DNA of 7,107 nucleotides from Clostridia bacterium. Lineage in GTDB: Bacteria > Bacillota_A > Clostridia > Oscillospirales > CAG-272. Under the pieces are notes generated by a model, which saw nothing but the letters and a program-made list of their open reading frames with translations, made no database searches and was not told the origin of the DNA. Of the stretch, positions 1 through 6,798 are shown in pieces. Made by a program: the position numbers and the translations under genes. The stretch covers positions 1 through 7,107 of the forward strand of contig JAGBSQ010000194.1 of assembly GCA_017631775.1 (NCBI GenBank), read 5' to 3'. Position 1 is the first letter of the stretch. Each line of letters opens with the position of its first letter.

Positions 1-1239
1 ATTGTGGTAGACGATAGCGACGTTATGCTCGGCGGCGGCGTTTTGGAGAACTATGACCCCGCATTCCGCGTTTTGCGCAACCCTTGGCAGCCTATTGAAA
101 AGCTTGCACAAAAGGATGGCGGCAACATCGCCGAACAAGGTAGCGTTCGCGTTATCGCCATGAACACCATTGCGGGCACCGGCTCGGTTACCACCTGCCT
201 CTCCTCCACAACCACCTACAAAAAAGCACTTGAAAAGATCCAACAACAGCTGCAATCCGGCAACGTGTCGGCAATTCGCTTCTCCCCCAGCACCGACTTT
301 GACCTCTATTGCACCTGCGAGGATTGCGCTCGCGTAATTGAAGAAGAGGGCGGCGCCTCCGGCAACTACATCCGCTTCCTCAACAAGCTTCACGATGCAA
401 TCGACGAGCTTTACCCCAACGTTAAATTTGAAATTACCCCTCGCGCCTACATGGCAACCGCGCCCGCACTTACACAACCCGTTGACGGAATTTTAATTCG
501 TTTTGACACCGACAAGTGCCACATTTCGCACCCCGTTACCGATGCTTCCTGCCCCGATGCCAAGGCTTTTGCCGAAAGTCTTAAGAGCTGGAGCAACTTC
601 TGCGATAACGTTTACGTAGAATACGCGCTCACTGCCTCCAAGGACTTTATGCCCGTGTTCGCAAACCTCGGTTCGCTTCGCGAGGATATGCGCTTTTTTG
701 CCGAGTGCGGCGTTGGCAACATTCGCTTTAACGGCAACATCGTTTGCCCCACCGGCGAGTTTGGCGAATTGCGCGTATATCTGCTCTCCAGACTTATTCA
801 AAACCCTATGATGAGCGAGGAAGAATACTACGCTCACATGGACGCTTTCCTCAAATCCTTCTACGGTGAGGGTTGGCAGTACATTCGCAAGTTTATCGAT
901 AAGACCATTGAGCTTGCAAAAGACGGACACCAAACCAAAAAGGACAGTCCCTTTGCCGCTATTACAGAAGCGGAATACCTTGCAAACGAGGCCACCTTTG
1001 ACGAGTGGTGGAACCAAGCAGAGGCTCTTGCTGGCAACCGCATCGATTTTGTAAAGCGCGCGCGTTACCAATGGCGTTACATCAAGCTTTGCTTGCACCC
1101 CAATGCTACTGACGCGCAAGCATTGATTACCGATGCCGCAGGCGGACAAAGAGTTGCTTGGAGAGATAAGCAATGGAACGTTGATACCGCCCGTTCCAAT
1201 CTCAATCTCGCCCCCACCGAGTGGGTTTATAAATCTTAA
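1..1239 (+). CDS. Divergent DUF4838-like protein, 5' end cut off by the window (gene 1)
   Basis: The reading frame is open from base 1, so the start codon, any signal peptide and the N-terminal domain lie upstream. It ends at TAA 1237-1239. What remains is the barrel and C-terminal part of the same family as the three genes downstream. It keeps the Asp upstream of the C-x-C-x2-C motif (YCTCEDC, cysteines at 310-327), HP before a D-x2-C-P-D loop, GEFGELR (754-774) and the FYGEGWxYIRxFIDKTxELA helix. It departs from its paralogues at places they all conserve. WDYTTNF is replaced by VEYALTA (616-636), MFPQGN by IRFNGN, and the C-I-R-L-C-S-I-x-C-C segment by L-I-R-F-D-T-D-K-C-H. These changes occur without gaps or stop codons, so it looks like a working gene with altered chemistry rather than a decaying copy. 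The lipoprotein character of gene 1 itself cannot be seen. A terminator follows 10 nt after the stop, so it ends its transcription unit. The function is unknown; a glycan-related role is inferred only from the family. Confidence 0.85.
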   Translation: MVVDDSDVMLGGGVLENYDPAFRVLRNPWQPIEKLAQKDGGNIAEQGSVRVIAMNTIAGTGSVTTCLSSTTTYKKALEKIQQQLQSGNVSAIRFSPSTDFDLYCTCEDCARVIEEEGGASGNYIRFLNKLHDAIDELYPNVKFEITPRAYMATAPALTQPVDGILIRFDTDKCHISHPVTDASCPDAKAFAESLKSWSNFCDNVYVEYALTASKDFMPVFANLGSLREDMRFFAECGVGNIRFNGNIVCPTGEFGELRVYLLSRLIQNPMMSEEEYYAHMDAFLKSFYGEGWQYIRKFIDKTIELAKDGHQTKKDSPFAAITEAEYLANEATFDEWWNQAEALAGNRIDFVKRARYQWRYIKLCLHPNATDAQALITDAAGGQRVAWRDKQWNVDTARSNLNLAPTEWVYKS

Positions 1240-1249
1240 AAAACATTAG

Positions 1250-1278
1250 GCAAGCGGCCCCGAGCCGCTTGCTTTTTT
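1250..1278 (+). terminator. Rho-independent terminator after gene 1
   Basis: A perfect 9-bp stem (1250-1258 with 1264-1272, GCAAGCGGC/GCCGCTTGC) with a 5-nt CCCGA loop is followed directly by six T residues (1273-1278). It lies 10 nt past the stop codon of gene 1 and separates that unit from the promoter of the genes 2-4 operon. Confidence 0.93.
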
Positions 1279-1312
1279 ATTTTGTTGATATATTTTAGAT
1301 ATTATATACAAA

Positions 1313-1326
1313 TTTTGTAAACAAAT
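1313..1326 (+). promoter_or_regulatory. Conserved 14-bp box upstream of the gene 2 promoter
   Basis: TTTTGTAAACAAAT ends 11 nt before the -35 hexamer. The identical 14 bases occur at 6866-6879 with the same 11-nt distance to the -35 of the gene 5 promoter. The core is an imperfect inverted repeat (TTTGT, 2 nt, ACAAA). It could be an activator or repressor site or an AT-rich UP-type element. It resembles a catabolite-response element only weakly, and the protein that would bind it is unknown. Confidence 0.55.
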
Positions 1327-1337
1327 ATAAAAAACTA

Positions 1338-1366
1338 TTGCTTTTTTTTGCATTTTTTGGTATGAT
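1338..1366 (+). promoter_or_regulatory. Sigma-A-type promoter of the genes 2-4 operon
   Basis: The -35 is TTGCTT at 1338-1343 and the -10 is TATGAT at 1361-1366, with an optimal 17-nt spacer rich in T. Transcription is expected to start near 1373, giving a leader of about 58 nt before the gene 2 start. The hexamers and spacer length are repeated exactly in the promoter ahead of gene 5, which strengthens the call. Confidence 0.82.
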
Positions 1367-1375
1367 GTAAATTGA

Positions 1376-1395
1376 AAGAATGTAATTACATTCTT
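1376..1395. promoter_or_regulatory. 20-bp perfect palindrome, probable operator
   Basis: The half-site AAGAATGTAA is followed immediately by its exact reverse complement, with no spacer. It begins about 3 nt past the predicted transcription start, where a bound repressor dimer would block initiation or promoter escape. As RNA it could form only an 8-bp A/U-rich hairpin without a T run, so a DNA-binding site is the likelier role. I do not recognise the regulator. There is no copy near the otherwise similar gene 5 promoter. Confidence 0.65.
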
Positions 1396-1416
1396 AAAAT
1401 CCTTGAATTCAACCAA

Positions 1417-1423
1417 AAAGGAG
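1417..1423 (+). promoter_or_regulatory. Ribosome binding site of gene 2
   Basis: AAAGGAG lies 7 nt before the ATG at 1431. It is a near-consensus Firmicutes Shine-Dalgarno sequence and confirms that start. Confidence 0.85.
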
Positions 1424-1430
1424 AAAAAAC

Positions 1431-3242
1431 ATGAAGAAACTGTTGATCCTGTTGCTTGCCGCAGCGCTTGTTTTGCCCTGCCTGATGATGAGCTGTAACA
1501 ACAACACCCCCGAGGTAACCACCCCCACCGACGTTGTTACACCCCCCGCAGAAACAACAACGCCCGACGACTCGTCTAACCCCGAAAACCCTCCCAAGGA
1601 AACAGAGTTGACCCTTACCTCTGTTAACGTAACCACCGGTGAAGACGTTGCCGAGGCGTTTGCCGCTGCCGAGCTGCTTGCTTATTTGAACAAAAAAGGC
1701 ATCACCTCCTCCAAGGACGGTTTCCCGATCACCATCAGCATCGACTCCGCTTTGGAGCACGACTGCTTTAAGATCGAGGCTTCTTTTGACGAAGAGACCC
1801 GCGGCATGACCATTCGCGGTGGCGACAGACGCGGTATTCTTTACGCCGTTTATCAATTCCTTGAGAAATATGCCGGCTTCCGCTACTTCACCCCCGATAT
1901 TGAAACCTACACCGCTGACGCTGTTGTAATTCCCGAAGGCGTTGTAATGGATCACACCCCTGTTCTCGGCGCGCGCCGCATTACTTGGCACAGCATTTAC
2001 TCCAGCATGGAGTGGGCCGTAAAGCTTGGCGCTAACTTTGGTATTTCTCTGCCCCAAATCTTTGGCGGTCAAAGCCTTGATTACGGAAGCTTGTTTGTTC
2101 ATACCATTGCTCCCCTTGCAGGCACAAAATATCCTTACCCCACCTATGCAACCAACCCCTGCCTGACCGACCCCGAGATCTTTAACACGGTTATTGCTAA
2201 CCTGCGCAAGGAGCTTGAAAAGAACCCCAACATAAACATCGTATCTGTTTCTCAAAGTGACTACGAGCAATCCTGCTACTGCCCCAACTGCCGCAAAATT
2301 GCAGAAGAAGAAGGCAGCTACTCCGGTGTTTGGATCTACTTTGTAAACAAGGTTGCAGAAGAACTCACCAAGGATTATCCCGATCTCATCATTGATACCT
2401 TGGCATACAAGAACACGCAAAAGGCTCCCAAAAACATCAAGCCTCACCAAAACGTTTGCGTTCGTTTGTGCTCTATTACCTGCTGCTTTACACACCCCAT
2501 TGACGATCCCAACTGCTCGAAGAACAAGACCTTCCGCGATGACCTCGTTGCTTGGGGTAAGATTTGTGACAACATTCACATTTGGGACTACACCACAAAC
2601 TTCCACTACTACATCTCCACCTTTGCAAACCTCGACGTTATTCGCGCAAACATGAAGTTCTTTGCCGAGAACAATGCAGTTTCCATGTTCCCGCAAGGTA
2701 ACAGCCAAGGCAAGTCGGGTGAGTTTGGTGAGCTCCGCACCTACCTGCTCTGCAAGCTGATGCTGGATCCTTACATGACCGAGGAAGAATACTCCAACCA
2801 CATGGATGAGTTCCTCCAAGCTTACTACGGTGAAGGCTGGACCTACATTCGCGAATTTATCGACAAGACCACCGAGCTTGCCGCCAACGGCGGATTTAAG
2901 CTTGACGGCAACGAACAGCCCACCAACGCTGTTTGCGGTCAAGGCATCTACGACCATCCCCTTACGGTCATCACCCGCCAAGAGTATCTTGCCAACGAGG
3001 CACTCTTTGACGAATTGTGGGCAAAGGCAAAAGAGCTTGCCGGCGACCGCATTGAAAACGTTAAGCGCTCCGAAATGCAATGGAGATTGACCAAGCTCTA
3101 CCTGCACCCCAATGCTGCACAAGCGCAACAGCTGATTGACGATGCAAAGGCTGCAGGCGTTGTTTGGAAGGAAGGCTTGCCCAACGTTCAATCGAGCTCC
3201 GACCTCTCCAAGAGCCCCTACTACTGGTCTTACGGAAACTGA
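1431..3242 (+). CDS. DUF4838-like surface lipoprotein, first gene of the operon (gene 2)
   Basis: The product is a 603-aa lipoprotein predicted to be anchored on the outer face of the membrane. Residues 1-21 are a signal peptide (MKK, a Leu/Ala core, then LMMSC), with lipidation expected at Cys22. A Thr/Pro/Asp/Glu linker runs to about residue 58. An alpha/beta domain (about 60-160) carries GMTIRGGDRRGILYAVYQFLE, the pattern of the domain that precedes GH20/GH67-type glycosidase barrels. The central part (about 175-450) has SVSQSD (272-277), C282-x-C284-x2-C287, a segment with C343, C347, C351 and C352 followed by H-P, WDYTTNF (385-391), MFPQGN (419-424) and GEFGELR (430-436). The rest is predicted to be helical. 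The order and motifs fit the DUF4838 family as I remember it. No reaction is known for that family; action on or binding of glycans is inferred. It is closest to gene 3: about 86 of 108 residues are identical by eye over 382-489, and both share a VCGQGIY insertion near residue 501 that genes 1 and 4 lack. The clear AAAGGAG site supports the start. Confidence 0.92.
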   Translation: MKKLLILLLAAALVLPCLMMSCNNNTPEVTTPTDVVTPPAETTTPDDSSNPENPPKETELTLTSVNVTTGEDVAEAFAAAELLAYLNKKGITSSKDGFPITISIDSALEHDCFKIEASFDEETRGMTIRGGDRRGILYAVYQFLEKYAGFRYFTPDIETYTADAVVIPEGVVMDHTPVLGARRITWHSIYSSMEWAVKLGANFGISLPQIFGGQSLDYGSLFVHTIAPLAGTKYPYPTYATNPCLTDPEIFNTVIANLRKELEKNPNINIVSVSQSDYEQSCYCPNCRKIAEEEGSYSGVWIYFVNKVAEELTKDYPDLIIDTLAYKNTQKAPKNIKPHQNVCVRLCSITCCFTHPIDDPNCSKNKTFRDDLVAWGKICDNIHIWDYTTNFHYYISTFANLDVIRANMKFFAENNAVSMFPQGNSQGKSGEFGELRTYLLCKLMLDPYMTEEEYSNHMDEFLQAYYGEGWTYIREFIDKTTELAANGGFKLDGNEQPTNAVCGQGIYDHPLTVITRQEYLANEALFDELWAKAKELAGDRIENVKRSEMQWRLTKLYLHPNAAQAQQLIDDAKAAGVVWKEGLPNVQSSSDLSKSPYYWSYGN

Positions 3243-3263
3243 TCAAGCGGTGCATTCCCGCAC

Positions 3264-3270
3264 AAAGAGG
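3264..3270 (+). promoter_or_regulatory. Ribosome binding site that sets the start of gene 3
   Basis: AAAGAGG sits 7 nt before the ATG at 3278 and is a slightly weakened form of the AAAGGAG used by genes 2 and 4. It favours 3278 over the in-frame ATG at 3164, which lies inside gene 2 and would add 38 residues with no resemblance to any paralogue. Confidence 0.75.
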
Positions 3271-3277
3271 AAAAACA

Positions 3278-4906
3278 ATGAAGAAGACATTGACGTGTGT
3301 AAACGTTACCTCGAGTAACGAACCTACGGCGCTCCACGCCGCAGAAGAGCTGACAAAATATCTGCAAAAGAAAGGTGTTGACATCCGCGAGGATGGATTT
3401 GCCGTTCTTGTTGCGGTGGACCCCTCGCTTGAAGAGGACGGTTATAAAATTGAAGCGACCGAGGGTGGCCTGACCATTAAAGGCGACAACACCGGTGTGC
3501 TTTACGGCGTTTACGCCTTTCTCGAAAAGTATGCGGGCATTCGCTTCTTTACCCCCACTCTTGAGGTTTGCCCCGCCGGTGATATTGAGATAGGCGAAGG
3601 CATTTTGATGGAATACACCCCCACCATGAAGGCACGCCGCCTGACTTGGTTTGGCGTTCGCGATGCGGATTGGTGTGTTAAGAACAGTGTTAACAACTGC
3701 GATGCTCCTCTTACCGAGGAGCTTGGCGGTCAACGCCTCAACTATGGCAGACTGTTTGTACACACCATCAACACCCTGCGCGAAACGACCTATCCCTACC
3801 CTCCCTACGGCACCAACCCTTGCATGACCGACCCCGAAATTTTGGAAAAAGTCATCAAAAACGTTCGCAAATCGCTTGCCGAAAACCCTAATGCAAACAT
3901 CGTATCTGTTTCGCAAAACGATTTTGAGGGACATTGCGAATGCCCCAACTGCAAAAAGATTGAAGAAGAAGAAGGCAGCCCCGCAGGCCCGTTCCTCCGC
4001 TTTGTCAACGCGGTTGCCGAGGATTTGGAAAAGGATTACCCCAACCTGACGGTTGACACACTCGCATATAAGTACACACAAAAAACTCCCAAAATTACAA
4101 AGCCCCGTCACAACGTTTGCATTCGCCTCTGCTCCATCAACTGCTGCTTTACGCACCCCATCGATAACGAAGAGTGCCCCAAGAGCAAGAGATTCCACGA
4201 TGATATCGTCGGTTGGGGCAAGATTTGTGACAAGCTTCACATTTGGGACTACACAACAAACTTCCACTATTACATCTCCACCTTCCCCAACTTTGGTGTT
4301 ATTCACAAAAACATGCGCTTCTTTGCAGAGAACAACGTAGTTTCGATGTTCCCGCAGGGCAACGGTCAGGGCGTCTCGGGTGAGTTTGGCGAGCTCCGCT
4401 CTTACCTCTTGGCAAAACTGATGTGGAACCCCTATATGAGTGAGGAAGAATACTACACGATGATGGACGAATTTCTTGCCGCTTACTACGGTGACGGTTG
4501 GAAATACATTCGTCAATTCATCGACAAAACCACCGAGCTTGCCGCCAACGGCGGATTTGCCATTAACCGCGAGGATGAGAGCGAAGGCGCTCCCGTTTGC
4601 GGTCAAGGCATTTACGGTCACCCCTTTACCGCCATCACACGCGGGGAATACCTCGAGCATGAAGCCCTCTTTGAGGAGTGGTGGAACAAGGCTGTTGAGC
4701 TTGCAGGCGAGCGCCGCGAATTTGTAGAACGCTCGATGATGCAATGGAGACTGACCAAGCTTTATCTGCATCCCAATGCCGAAGAAGCACAAAAGCTGAT
4801 CGACGATGCAAAGGCCGCAGGCGTTGTTTGGAAAGAAGGACAGTTCAACGTACAACCCGAATCCGACCTCTCGCGCAGCCCCTTCTTCTGGAAGTACGGC
4901 AAATAA
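3278..4906 (+). CDS. DUF4838-like protein without signal peptide (gene 3)
   Basis: The product is a 542-aa paralogue of gene 2 that begins MKKTLTCVNV. Residue 4 aligns with residue 61 of gene 2, so the whole signal peptide and linker (57 residues) are absent, while everything downstream is intact. The N-terminal domain carries LTIKGDNTGVLYGVYAFLE (65-83). The central part has SVSQND, C220-x-C222-x2-C225, a segment with C281, C285, C289 and C290, WDYTTNF (323-329), MFPQGN (357-362) and GEFGELR (368-374). As annotated it should remain in the cytoplasm, unlike its neighbours. It starts 35 nt after the gene 2 stop and ends 23 nt before gene 4, so it is probably co-transcribed and perhaps translationally coupled. 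The frame is free of stops and all motifs are kept, which argues for a functional protein rather than a relic. Alternatives are a recent leader deletion awaiting loss, or a sequencing or assembly error in the leader. The function is unknown beyond the family. Confidence 0.88.
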   Translation: MKKTLTCVNVTSSNEPTALHAAEELTKYLQKKGVDIREDGFAVLVAVDPSLEEDGYKIEATEGGLTIKGDNTGVLYGVYAFLEKYAGIRFFTPTLEVCPAGDIEIGEGILMEYTPTMKARRLTWFGVRDADWCVKNSVNNCDAPLTEELGGQRLNYGRLFVHTINTLRETTYPYPPYGTNPCMTDPEILEKVIKNVRKSLAENPNANIVSVSQNDFEGHCECPNCKKIEEEEGSPAGPFLRFVNAVAEDLEKDYPNLTVDTLAYKYTQKTPKITKPRHNVCIRLCSINCCFTHPIDNEECPKSKRFHDDIVGWGKICDKLHIWDYTTNFHYYISTFPNFGVIHKNMRFFAENNVVSMFPQGNGQGVSGEFGELRSYLLAKLMWNPYMSEEEYYTMMDEFLAAYYGDGWKYIRQFIDKTTELAANGGFAINREDESEGAPVCGQGIYGHPFTAITRGEYLEHEALFEEWWNKAVELAGERREFVERSMMQWRLTKLYLHPNAEEAQKLIDDAKAAGVVWKEGQFNVQPESDLSRSPFFWKYGK

Positions 4907-4914
4907 TTCTTTGT

Positions 4915-4921
4915 AAAGGAG
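4915..4921 (+). promoter_or_regulatory. Ribosome binding site that sets the start of gene 4
   Basis: AAAGGAG lies 8 nt before the ATG at 4930. It selects this start over the in-frame ATG at 4744, which would overlap gene 3 and bury the signal peptide inside the protein. Confidence 0.85.
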
Positions 4922-4929
4922 AAAAAAGC

Positions 4930-6789
4930 ATGAAGAAAATTCTTGTTATTTTGCTCACACTGGCACTTCTTTTGCCCGCAATGGTGAGCTGCAACAACAA
5001 CAATACCCCCCTCGAGGAGACCACTCCTGTGGATACCACTCCCGAGGTAACCACCCCCGAAGAGACCACCCCCTCCGGTGAGGAAGTTCTCACTCCCTAC
5101 GAAGGTCCCGCACTCACCGAGGACAATGCACTCAAGTGTGCAGAGATCATTGTTACCGGCAACAGCGAATCTGACGTTTATGCCGGCCAAGAGCTTGCCG
5201 ATTACCTGACCCAAAAGGGTATTTACGTTCAAGAAGGCGGCTTCCCCATCACTCTTTCGGTTAACCAAGACCTCGGTGTTGACGCTTTTGAAATCACCGC
5301 TACCCTTTCGGGTGAGAATGCCGGCATGACCATTGTTGGCGGCAACGAGCGCGGTGTTCTTTACGGCGTTTACAAGTTCCTTGAGGAGTTTGGCGGCGTT
5401 CGTTACTTTACCCCCGAGCTTGAGGTTGTTCCCGCAAGCGACATCATTCTTGATGAAGGCAAGATTCTTGAATACTCCCCTTACTTTGAGCTTCGCCGAT
5501 TGAGCTGGCACGGTGCCGGCACAAGCAGCGATTGGTGCATTAAGAACGGTGTTAACGCGCATGACGGCGTTAACGATGCTATTTACGGCGGAAAGGTCGT
5601 TTACGGTAGCGGCTTGTTCGTTCACACACTCGGTGCTCTGACAGAGACCGGTGGCGGCGCTTCCCCCAACCCCTGCCTCTCCTTGGATTCTCCCGAGGGT
5701 CAAGCGAACTACGAAAAGGTTATGAAGAACCTGCGTGCCGCTCTTGAGGCTGACCCCACCATCAACATCGTATCTGTTTCTCAAAACGACCTGAACGAAT
5801 ACTGCAAGTGCGAATACTGCTTGAAGTCCTATGCTAAGTACACCACCAACTCGAGCAACGTTGAAGCAGGCGGCACCGCCGGCAATATGCTGGAGTTTGT
5901 AAACAAGGTTGCGGCTGAACTCGAAAAGGATTACCCCAACCTCACCGTTGATACCCTTGCATACAACTACACCCAAGCAGCTCCCAAGGGCATCGTTCCC
6001 CGTGAGAACGTTTGCATTCGTGTATGCTCCATTCGCGTTTGCTTTATGCATCCCTTTACCGAATGCCCCGATGCTAAGGGTCCCAATGACGTTGCATGGA
6101 CAAGAACCGCAAAATTCCGCACCGACTTTGCTGATTGGGGCAAGATTTGCGACAACATTTACGTTTGGGATTACACCACAAACTTCCGTTACTACATCGC
6201 TCCCTTCTCCAACTTTGGTGCAATTCGCCAAAACATGAAATTCTACCACGAAAACGGTGTGCGCGGTATGTTCCCGCAGGGTAACAGCCAATCCATTTCC
6301 GGTGAGTTTGGCGAGCTCCGCACCTACCTGTTGGCAAAGCTGATGTGGGATCCCTACATGACCGAGGATGAATACTACAAGCACATGGACGAGTTCCTCA
6401 AGGCTTACTACGGTGCCGGCTGGGTTTACATCCGCCTCTTTATCGATAAGACCACCGAGCTTGCAAAAGACGGTTGCATCAACATTTACGAGGCGCCTCT
6501 CCAATCCATCACCGAAGCAGAGTACCTTGCAAACGAGAGAGACTTTGAAAACTGGTGGAGCAAGGCAGAAGCAATTGCAGGTGACCGCACAGAATACGTT
6601 AAGCGCTCCCGTTTGCAATGGCGTTGCATTCAAATCCTGCTTCATCCCGATGATGAAGCGGCTCTCCAATTTGCTGCCGACGTTGAAGCATACGGCATTC
6701 GTTGGGCAGAGGGCGACGGCAACAACAAACCCATCTACCAAATGGAATACTTTACAGAACTCTATCCGAATCTTCAACCCAAAAAGTAA
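4930..6789 (+). CDS. DUF4838-like surface lipoprotein, last gene of the operon (gene 4)
   Basis: The product is a 619-aa predicted lipoprotein. The signal peptide is MKK, a Leu-rich core and then AMVSC, with lipidation at Cys21. A Thr/Pro/Glu linker (about 22-60) contains four units of a 5-residue repeat. The N-terminal domain has GMTIVGGNERGVLYGVYKFLE (132-152). The barrel-like part has SVSQND (282-287), C292-x-C294-x2-C297, C362/C366/C371, WDYTTNF (413-419), MFPQGN (447-452) and GEFGELR (458-464). Compared with genes 2 and 3 it has longer loops after the C-x-C-x2-C motif (about 300-318) and after MHPF (about 376-395). It lacks the VCGQGIY insertion and ends in a different tail, RWAEGDGNNKPIYQMEYF and onward. 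It is therefore an older branch of the family than the gene 2/3 pair and may act on a different ligand. It is the last gene before a strong terminator. The catalytic residues and substrate are unknown. Confidence 0.92.
   Translation: MKKILVILLTLALLLPAMVSCNNNNTPLEETTPVDTTPEVTTPEETTPSGEEVLTPYEGPALTEDNALKCAEIIVTGNSESDVYAGQELADYLTQKGIYVQEGGFPITLSVNQDLGVDAFEITATLSGENAGMTIVGGNERGVLYGVYKFLEEFGGVRYFTPELEVVPASDIILDEGKILEYSPYFELRRLSWHGAGTSSDWCIKNGVNAHDGVNDAIYGGKVVYGSGLFVHTLGALTETGGGASPNPCLSLDSPEGQANYEKVMKNLRAALEADPTINIVSVSQNDLNEYCKCEYCLKSYAKYTTNSSNVEAGGTAGNMLEFVNKVAAELEKDYPNLTVDTLAYNYTQAAPKGIVPRENVCIRVCSIRVCFMHPFTECPDAKGPNDVAWTRTAKFRTDFADWGKICDNIYVWDYTTNFRYYIAPFSNFGAIRQNMKFYHENGVRGMFPQGNSQSISGEFGELRTYLLAKLMWDPYMTEDEYYKHMDEFLKAYYGAGWVYIRLFIDKTTELAKDGCINIYEAPLQSITEAEYLANERDFENWWSKAEAIAGDRTEYVKRSRLQWRCIQILLHPDDEAALQFAADVEAYGIRWAEGDGNNKPIYQMEYFTELYPNLQPKK
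5020..5079 (+). repeat. 15-bp in-frame repeat encoding the linker of gene 4
   Basis: Four consecutive 15-bp units encode TTPVD, TTPEV, TTPEE and TTPSG just after the lipidated cysteine. The DNA units are imperfect, but the ACC-ACN-CC(N) core recurs in each. Such linkers hold a domain away from the membrane and commonly change length by slippage. Related TTP-type linkers occur in genes 2 and 5 but are less regular. Confidence 0.7.
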
Positions 6790-6798
6790 GATTACAAA

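Noticed and set aside
1313..1326. The TGTAAACAAAT box as a CcpA catabolite-response element.
   Set aside because: It lacks the central CG and mismatches the usual consensus at several positions, and the second copy matches even less well downstream of the box.
1386..3191. Very long open frames on the minus strand opposite genes 1-4 (for example 1386-3191, 3230-4855, 4762-6837).
   Set aside because: They mirror the plus-strand genes and arise because the genes rarely use TTA, CTA or TCA in frame. They overlap gene boundaries and promoters, and their low-complexity Val/Gly/Ala-rich translations show no family motifs.
3164..3277. Upstream in-frame ATG at 3164 as the start of gene 3.
   Set aside because: The extra 38 residues are the shadow of the gene 2 end in another frame, have no counterpart in the paralogues, are Arg/Gln-rich rather than signal-like, and a proper ribosome binding site precedes 3278.
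3243..3277. Small GTGC/GCAC hairpin between genes 2 and 3 as a terminator or attenuator.
   Set aside because: It has only four base pairs and no T run follows, so read-through from gene 2 to gene 3 is expected.
3278..3310. Cys7 of gene 3 (MKKTLTC) as a lipidation site.
   Set aside because: There is no hydrophobic core before it, so it cannot be a lipoprotein signal. The cysteine aligns with a serine within the first strand of the N-terminal domain in gene 2.
4744..4929. Upstream in-frame ATG at 4744 as the start of gene 4.
   Set aside because: It lies inside gene 3 and would place a lipoprotein signal peptide 62 residues into the chain. AAAGGAG before 4930 marks the real start.
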